Origin: Planctomycetaceae bacterium
GTDB lineage: Bacteria > Planctomycetota > Phycisphaerae > Phycisphaerales > SM1A02
Assembly: GCA_947474065.1 (NCBI GenBank)
Contig: CANJHD010000010.1
Location: forward strand, 1 to 46,379
Direction: 5' to 3'
Length of the DNA: 46,379 bases
Position 1 is the stretch's first letter. The number at the start of each line of letters is the position of its first letter. The position numbers were made by a program, and so were the translations under genes. Shown piece by piece: positions 41,123 through 46,379 of the stretch. The notes beneath the pieces were generated by a model. That model did no database searches and was not told the origin of the DNA. It worked only from the letters and a program-made list of their open reading frames with translations.

Positions 41123-42967
41123 TCACTCATACACACGCAGCGCGGTCAGCCATTTCTGAATCGTGGCGCGCCGTTCGTTCTCTGCGTCTGGAACAGTGAT
41201 CGCGCGACCGCGTGCATCAAGAATCAACCCAACTGTTCCGCCACGCACGGTGCGCGTCACCGGCTTGCCGGGGCCAGCGCCCATGTCGAAGCCCTTCTCG
41301 GGGCTCACTGTCATCTCGCAGGACTCGTGGTGCGCAAGCGGTAGCACCTGCATCTCGCCGACCGCCATGGTTCCCTGCGCGCTGCGCGCGCCGGAGAGCG
41401 TCCACGAAAAGCACTGCTTTCCAGGCTTTCCTTCGCCGTGCGGCGCAACGCACGTGCCCAGGAAGATCAGGCAATCCTTCTCAAAGACCTCCATCGCCGC
41501 GTCGGGGTGCACGCTTGCAAGTACACCCAAGTGCGGCATCATGAAGATGGAATCTTTCGCCAGTTCCGTGAAGCCTTCAGGCTCAAAACTATCGATCAAC
41601 ATGAGCGCGGTCTGCTCCATGCGCGGCGCGTGACTGAGCACGCCGCCTGACGCAACCAAGAGATCAAGCTTCATGTTGTTCACCAGCGTTCCGCCACCCG
41701 CTTGTTGACTGAACGCATCGCCCACGGTGCGTTGTTGCTGCACGCCCTTCAGCGTGGTGGCGAATGCTTTGTGTTGCTCATAGCTCAAGCGCAACGCTTC
41801 GCGCGCGACAGCTTGTTCAAACACCAGTGCCTCAAGTGATTGAGGAATGGTGGTCGGGCGAATCATCTTGTTCTTGACGCGGTTGCGCAGCTCGCGCTCG
41901 TCCATTGGCAGATGCACCCAACGCATGATGCGCGGCATGGTGGCCTCGGCGCACACGTTGCTGATGGAGTAACTCATGCCCAGGTTGGCGCTCACGGTGC
42001 GGTTAAACACGCCGTCAAAGACGCTGAATACGTCGGTAGTTGCGCCGCCGATATCGACGCCCACTGCGTTGATTCCCCGCTTGCGCGCGATGGTTTGCAA
42101 GATGTCGCCAACGGCGCCAGGGGTCGGCATGATGGGCGCGTCGGCCCATGAAATCAGTTTGTCGTAGCCCGGCGCGTGCGCCATGACGTGCTCAAGGAAC
42201 ACATCATGAATACGGTCGCGCGCGGGGCCGAGGTTCTCTGCTTCAAGCGTCGGGCGCAGATTGGGAACGATGCTCAGATCAAAGCCCGCGCCGAAGACGC
42301 GCGCCACGGCGGGCGCGGCGTCCTTGTTTCCTGCGTAGATCACTGGTAGTTGATATTCACCACCGAAACGCGGACGCGGCTTTGCGGGCGCGATGAGTTC
42401 CGCAAGTTCCACCACCTTCTTCTGATCGCCGCCATCGGTGCCACCAGAGAGGAGCACCATGTCAGGGCGCAGTTCGCGGATGCGCTGGATCTGTTCGTGC
42501 GGCTTGCGATTGTCATTCGAAGCGATCGTGTCCATGACGATCGCGCCGGCGCCGAGTGCTGCGCGCTTCGCACTTTCAGCGGTCATTTGCCGCACCACAC
42601 CGGCCACCATCATCTGCAAGCCGCCACCAGCGGACGAGGTAGAGATGTAGACATCGCAACCGTTTGGATCAGTGAGTGACGTGCGGCGAATCACGGTGCC
42701 GTCGTCGGCGATCAATCGGCGACCGGAGAGTTCTTGCAGTTCAGTGACCGAGTTAGTGACGCCGAGTGTGACATCCGCAAACGGCGCCTCCACGGTGGTG
42801 GGCGCTTCCCCGCGCTGCGTCTGGCGATAGTGGCCATCGACAAGTTCGATCAGGATCGCCTTGGTGGTGGTGGAGCCGCAGTCCGTAGCGACGATGACCT
42901 GAATGCGGTCGGGCGTGGGCGGGGTCTTGGTGGACGGCGTGGGCGAGGCAGCGTGCGGGGCGGTCAT
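41123..42967 (-). CDS. MutL/GlmL-type ASKHA ATPase
   Basis: A 614-residue protein of the family named after the glutamate-mutase accessory protein (GlmL/MutL; not DNA-repair MutL). The N-terminal phosphate loop reads VIVATDCGSTTTKAILIEL. Next are STSSAGGGLQMMVAGVVRQM and MVLLSGGTDGGDQKKVVELA. The second actin-like lobe opens with INAVGVDIGGATTDVFSVFD. The closing region includes LVASGGVLSHAPRMEQTALM, and further on MPHLGVLASVHPDAAMEVFE. In clostridia such proteins are thought to reactivate the B12-dependent mutase, but no mutase gene (glmE/glmS-type, mutS) is present here. Instead it heads a cluster of membrane proteins, so it probably powers or regulates that complex. A 74-nt gap separates it from the next gene. 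Confidence 0.88.
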   Translation of the reverse strand: MTAPHAASPTPSTKTPPTPDRIQVIVATDCGSTTTKAILIELVDGHYRQTQRGEAPTTVEAPFADVTLGVTNSVTELQELSGRRLIADDGTVIRRTSLTDPNGCDVYISTSSAGGGLQMMVAGVVRQMTAESAKRAALGAGAIVMDTIASNDNRKPHEQIQRIRELRPDMVLLSGGTDGGDQKKVVELAELIAPAKPRPRFGGEYQLPVIYAGNKDAAPAVARVFGAGFDLSIVPNLRPTLEAENLGPARDRIHDVFLEHVMAHAPGYDKLISWADAPIMPTPGAVGDILQTIARKRGINAVGVDIGGATTDVFSVFDGVFNRTVSANLGMSYSISNVCAEATMPRIMRWVHLPMDERELRNRVKNKMIRPTTIPQSLEALVFEQAVAREALRLSYEQHKAFATTLKGVQQQRTVGDAFSQQAGGGTLVNNMKLDLLVASGGVLSHAPRMEQTALMLIDSFEPEGFTELAKDSIFMMPHLGVLASVHPDAAMEVFEKDCLIFLGTCVAPHGEGKPGKQCFSWTLSGARSAQGTMAVGEMQVLPLAHHESCEMTVSPEKGFDMGAGPGKPVTRTVRGGTVGLILDARGRAITVPDAENERRATIQKWLTALRVYE

Positions 42968-43052
42968 GAGCGGCGCAGGTTACTTGCGGCGTTCGGGGTG
43001 GCGAACAGTGCGGCCCGGGCGAAGAAATGTTCGGTGATACGAGCAGCGGCCG

Positions 43053-43376
43053 TCAGGCGACTGGTTCGCGCTGCAATTCCTGCGCGACCCACGTGATGCT
43101 GCCGCGGCGTTCCAAGTACTTGGCGAGCACTGCATAGCGCACTGGGTCGAGCACCGCGGTTGCAAACGGCTGCATGAAGTGCAACGCCTGCGCGCCGACA
43201 TTGTTGAGCGGCTCGACGCTCTCCAAGAAGAACACCGCGGGAGTCACGAGCCCACGCCGACGAATCTCCGCAATGAGCGGATCGAGCGCGGCGCGTTCTT
43301 CCGGCGAAGGCACGGCCGGGCCTGGTGGCTCGACAGCGAACGCGTGGCGAAGAGTGTTGCGGAGGCGGGAGGGCAT
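43053..43376 (-). CDS. Small conserved protein at the head of the ASKHA cluster
   Basis: About 107 residues, acidic to neutral and predicted helical. The central stretch TPAVFFLESVEPLNNVGAQA followed by LHFMQPFATAVLDPVRYAVL looks like a conserved amphipathic or weakly membrane-associated segment. I recall similar small proteins with the AxFFLESxxPL pattern in other bacteria, but without a function. It reads in the same direction as the ATPase gene 85 nt downstream and is probably the first cistron. The start is uncertain: the ATG at 43376 (MPSRLRNTL) is preferred, and starts up to 43481 are in frame. It is divergent from the lectin-like gene. Confidence 0.68.
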   Translation of the reverse strand: MPSRLRNTLRHAFAVEPPGPAVPSPEERAALDPLIAEIRRRGLVTPAVFFLESVEPLNNVGAQALHFMQPFATAVLDPVRYAVLAKYLERRGSITWVAQELQREPVA

Positions 43377-43528
43377 GGGCGGGGTCAGCGTAGTTGGGCA
43401 ATACAGCGGCGCAGTACGCCCGCGGCGGCTCAGAACCATTTCTCTGGAGAAATGTTCCGGTAAATGGGTGCTAAATGACACAATTCGATGCGGAGAATTG
43501 GTGGCGGCGGATTACCTTACTAGGTCAA

Positions 43529-43550
43529 GCGCAACCACCAGGGGTTGCGC
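43529..43550. other. Hairpin in the leader of the lectin-like gene
   Basis: GCGCAACC (43529-43536) pairs perfectly with GGTTGCGC (43543-43550) around a 6-nt loop, 56 nt before the ATG at 43606. It has no T tract on the plus strand. It may be a leader structure or an operator-like palindrome in the divergent region. Confidence 0.55.
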
Positions 43551-43605
43551 ATCCAGGCACACACACCAACCGCCCCATCCGGGGAGTTGTTTGAAAGGCA
43601 TACAT

Positions 43606-46338
43606 ATGAGCATGAATATCAAGGCATTCGTGGCCGGGGCTGTCGGAGTGTTGGCGTGCGCAAGCGCGGCGTGGGGGCAGCAGGCGGTGCAGTGGAAGGT
43701 GAGCGATGGGGGGAATGGGCATTGGTACAAGAAGATTGAAACAGGAGGAGTCGTATCTTGGACGTCGGCAAAGGTGCAGGCCGAGGCGCTCGGAGGCCAG
43801 CTTTCATGCCATGAAACGCCCGCAGAAAACCAGTACGTCTGGCAGACGGCGGTGCAGCCGACTCTGCAGGGCTGGGATGCATGGATCGGCCTCCAGAGAG
43901 TCAACGGCCAGTGGCACTGGCTTTCGGGCCCGACAACGTACACCTCCTGGACTTTCAATTCGCCTGACGGCGACTGCGGCGGCGCCGACTTCGCCCACTT
44001 CCACCAAAATGGGCCGACTTGGAACGACCTCACCGAGAACGGGATCTATTGCTTCACTGGCGGCGCGGCATGCGGATCCGGACGCGTGTGTTCCTTCTTG
44101 GTCGAATGGTCCGCCGACTGCAACTCCGACAACATCGTCGACTACGGCCAAATCCTCGCCGGCGACATGACCGATGCCAACACCAACGGCATCCCAGACT
44201 GCTGCGAACAAGGCACCATCTGCCTGGATGCCGATGGTGATGGCGTCCGCGATCCACTCGACAACTGTCGGTCCGTCCCAAATCCCTCGCAAGCCGACTG
44301 CGATCAAAACGGCATCGGCGACGCATGCCAATCCAACAACACCGACTGCAACTCCAACAGCGTCCCCGACTACTGCGACATCTCCTCCGGCACCAGCACC
44401 GACGCTGACTCGAACGGCATCCCCGACTCCTGCCAACCCGACTGCAACCTCAACAACCTGCCGGACGCGTGGGAAATCGCCACCGGCCGCGCCACGGACT
44501 ACAACGCTGACGGCATCCCCGACACGTGCCAGGGCGCGGTGATGGTGGATTCCACCACCGACAACCTCGGCGCTCCCAGCGGGCTCGCCACGCGCGAGCA
44601 CTCCTTCACCGCGCTGCCGTTCGCGGAGTCGGCGGTCACCATCACCATCGATCTCATCGGTGACCTCAACGGCCTCAGTGAATATGTACAAGTCTCGCTC
44701 AACGGCGGCACCCCGCGGCGCTTCTTCGAAGCGGACGGCAATGACTGCCCCGCCACACCGGACCGCGCGATCATTACCCTCACACGCGCGGAGTTCAACG
44801 CGCTGATATCCCCGAACGGCGGGACCGGCGCGATCCTGGTGGTGTCGATGATCGGCTCCCCCGGCGTCGACTCCTCCGAATGCAAGAACGCGGCGCTCAC
44901 GCAATTCCGCTTGCAGTACGTGGGCATCCAAGCGAAGTCCGGCGATTGCAACGGTAACAACCGCCTCGATATCGCCGAGACTCACGACGGCACAACGCCC
45001 GACTGCAATCTGAACACCGTGCCCGACAGCTGCGACATCGCGCGCGGCGCGGCGCAGGACTGCAACCTCAACGGCGTGCCTGATTCCTGTGAACTTGCAA
45101 CAACGCCCGCGCTTGACTGCAACACGAACGGCATCATCGACAGCTGCGATCTCGCTACCGGCGGCACCACCGTCGACTGCGACCAGAACAGCCGCATCGA
45201 TAGTTGCCAAGTGACGGAGACTCCCGGCACTGACTGCAACGGCAACCTGCGCCCCGATGCATGCGATATAGCTAGCGCTACCAGCGGCGACATCGACCAC
45301 AACGGCACGCCCGATGAATGCCAGACCGTCACCGTGCCCGGTCAGTACGCGGGTATCCAGGCGGCCATCGACGCGGCGCCGGCGAACGAGATGCGCATCA
45401 TCTCCGTCGCTGCGGGCACCTACGCCGGGCCGATTGCGTTCAACGGCAAGCCGGTCATCGTGCGCGGCGCGAGTGCGGCGAGCACGGTGATCAATGGTGC
45501 CTCTGGGCAAACACTCTCAGTGGTGCGATTCAACGGTGGCGAGCCAGCGATCGCGGCGCTTGAGCGCGTGACGGTGCGCGGTGGCATCACTGGAAGCCAG
45601 CCGAGCGGGTCAAACGTCCTGGTGGGCGGCGGCATCTTTGGCCAGAACAGTGCGGCCAGTGTGCACGATTGTGTGATCGAGAACAACGCTGCGGGTTTCG
45701 GCGGCGGCGCGTACTTCCTGAGTTGCACAGGCAACATCACAGGCACCACATTCCGCATCAATAACGCGAGCGCCGACGGTGGTGGGTTCCAAGCGAACCA
45801 GTGCACAATGTCGCTCACTGATACGGTCGTTGAGAACAACACTTGCAACTCGCGCGGCGCGGGTGTGCATCTTGTGCAGGGCGGATTGACGCTCACCCGT
45901 GTGACGGTGCGCAGCAACTACAGCAACAATCTGATCGGCGGCGTGTCGTGGTACGCGATCGGCAGCGAGACAGCGTCGTTGGCGATGGTGGATTGCAGCG
46001 TCACCAGCAACACTGCGCTTGTGACGCAGGGTGGTATCGGAATATCTGCATCATCGACTGGCACCCCAACCATCTCCCTACGCGGCAGCGGTGTTTGCAA
46101 CAACCTCCCGCGTCCGAACATCACCGGCAGCTGGACAGACCTCGGCGGCAACACTATCTGCGATTGCGTGGGCGACCTGACGCTCGACGGCTTCGTGAAC
46201 GGCGCGGACCTCGGCATCTTGCTCGCAAGCTGGGGCGCATGCACGGGCAGTTGCGCGTCAGACTTGAACCGTGACGGTGTAGTGAACGGTGCGGATCTTG
46301 GAGTGTTGCTTGCGGCGTGGGGCGCGTGCGGGGGATGA
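43606..46338 (+). CDS. Secreted C-type lectin / TSP3-repeat / beta-helix protein with dockerin-like C-terminus
   Basis: A 910-residue exported protein. The signal peptide is about 1-22, ending SAAWG. A C-type lectin-like domain (about 25-167) follows, with WIGLQRVNGQWHWLSG, then WTFNSPDGDCGG and PTWNDL. Thrombospondin-3-type calcium repeats of the pattern DCNxNGxPDSC occupy about 168-305 and 445-575. Between them lies a beta-sandwich (about 308-440). A right-handed parallel beta-helix (about 580-850) opens with the pectin-lyase-like GQYAGIQAAIDAAP and has repeating IENN turns. The end has two dockerin-like segments, DLTLDGFVNGADLGILLASW and DLNRDGVVNGADLGVLLAAW. It is probably displayed at or released from the cell surface and may bind glycans. 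The ATG at 43606 has AAAGG at 8-nt spacing and exposes the signal peptide; the frame is open upstream to 43174, but that part is noise. Confidence 0.9.
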   Translation: MSMNIKAFVAGAVGVLACASAAWGQQAVQWKVSDGGNGHWYKKIETGGVVSWTSAKVQAEALGGQLSCHETPAENQYVWQTAVQPTLQGWDAWIGLQRVNGQWHWLSGPTTYTSWTFNSPDGDCGGADFAHFHQNGPTWNDLTENGIYCFTGGAACGSGRVCSFLVEWSADCNSDNIVDYGQILAGDMTDANTNGIPDCCEQGTICLDADGDGVRDPLDNCRSVPNPSQADCDQNGIGDACQSNNTDCNSNSVPDYCDISSGTSTDADSNGIPDSCQPDCNLNNLPDAWEIATGRATDYNADGIPDTCQGAVMVDSTTDNLGAPSGLATREHSFTALPFAESAVTITIDLIGDLNGLSEYVQVSLNGGTPRRFFEADGNDCPATPDRAIITLTRAEFNALISPNGGTGAILVVSMIGSPGVDSSECKNAALTQFRLQYVGIQAKSGDCNGNNRLDIAETHDGTTPDCNLNTVPDSCDIARGAAQDCNLNGVPDSCELATTPALDCNTNGIIDSCDLATGGTTVDCDQNSRIDSCQVTETPGTDCNGNLRPDACDIASATSGDIDHNGTPDECQTVTVPGQYAGIQAAIDAAPANEMRIISVAAGTYAGPIAFNGKPVIVRGASAASTVINGASGQTLSVVRFNGGEPAIAALERVTVRGGITGSQPSGSNVLVGGGIFGQNSAASVHDCVIENNAAGFGGGAYFLSCTGNITGTTFRINNASADGGGFQANQCTMSLTDTVVENNTCNSRGAGVHLVQGGLTLTRVTVRSNYSNNLIGGVSWYAIGSETASLAMVDCSVTSNTALVTQGGIGISASSTGTPTISLRGSGVCNNLPRPNITGSWTDLGGNTICDCVGDLTLDGFVNGADLGILLASWGACTGSCASDLNRDGVVNGADLGVLLAAWGACGG
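46160..46335 (+). repeat. Two dockerin-like calcium-loop segments at the protein C-terminus
   Basis: Two 21-residue segments of the form D-L-(T/N)-x-D-G-x-V-N-G-A-D-L-G-(I/V)-L-L-A-(S/A)-W-G are separated by a short Cys-containing linker. Both have the D-x-N/T-x-D-G calcium-loop layout seen in dockerin type I. In Phycisphaerae such C-termini are common on secreted proteins. Confidence 0.85.
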
Positions 46339-46379
46339 TGGGGCGTTGCGCGACGGTAGAGAATGAGAACATCTGTTGG

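Noticed and set aside
41123-42967. Evidence for a B12-dependent glutamate mutase pathway
   Set aside because: Only the GlmL-type ATPase is present; no mutase subunits are near, and the BtuF-like gene is 15 kb away in another unit. The link is too thin to claim.
43174-43605. Upstream extension of the lectin-like gene
   Set aside because: It is antisense to the small 43053-43376 gene, and would place the signal peptide in the interior. The ATG at 43606 has a good ribosome site.

Overview
The window reads as chromosomal DNA from a planctomycete, most likely of the class Phycisphaerae. The clues are pseudopilins with an RRAFTxxELL leader, a large secreted protein ending in two dockerin-like DLxxDGxVNGADLGxLLAxWG segments preceded by DCNxNGxPDSC calcium-binding repeats, the fairly high G+C, and a lysine-rich AKKK microprotein. 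This assignment is inferred from protein style; no rRNA is present. I saw no phage, insertion sequence or CRISPR array.

Layout. (1) Positions 1-5.9 kb hold housekeeping and envelope genes: a 21-residue lysine-rich microprotein with its own promoter and terminator, dapB, an M16-type protein that has lost its zinc motif, a DMT permease, two lipoproteins (one with a PDZ domain), a 16-bp minisatellite and tRNA-Gln(CTG). (2) Positions 5.9-25.6 kb, minus strand, are one tightly packed type II secretion / type IV pilus-like operon reading gspF, a membrane-anchored repeat protein, gspG, H, I, J, K, L, a gspM/gspC-like fusion, gspD and a lipoprotein. Most junctions are 4-nt start/stop overlaps. Its secretin is extraordinary: about 3,275 residues, with about 32 consecutive N1-type (Secretin_N) domains ahead of an ordinary secretin core. 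The ATPase (gspE) and prepilin peptidase are not in the window. (3) Positions 25.6-35.2 kb hold a BtuF-like protein without a signal peptide followed closely by clpB, then glmS, a 5-formyl-THF cyclo-ligase, a LysM plus L,D-transpeptidase protein, a DUF985 cupin and pdxA. Two copies of a roughly 110-bp structured repeat flank the btuF-like/clpB pair. (4) Positions 36.2-43.4 kb, minus strand, form a compact cluster: a small protein, a MutL/GlmL-type ASKHA ATPase, a barrel-sandwich protein and four membrane proteins. No glutamate mutase gene accompanies it. (5) Positions 43.6-46.3 kb hold a secreted C-type-lectin / TSP3-repeat / beta-helix / dockerin-like protein.

How the parts fit. GspF, L and M/C would make the inner-membrane platform, and GspG-K the pseudopilus. 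The giant GspD would form the outer-membrane pore with a very long periplasmic stalk, perhaps helped by the translationally coupled lipoprotein. The dockerin-tailed lectin protein is the kind of cargo such a system might export, but that link is only inference. DapB, GlmS and the L,D-transpeptidase all bear on peptidoglycan synthesis.

The two strongest candidates for undescribed biology are the 32-domain secretin and the ASKHA-ATPase membrane cluster.
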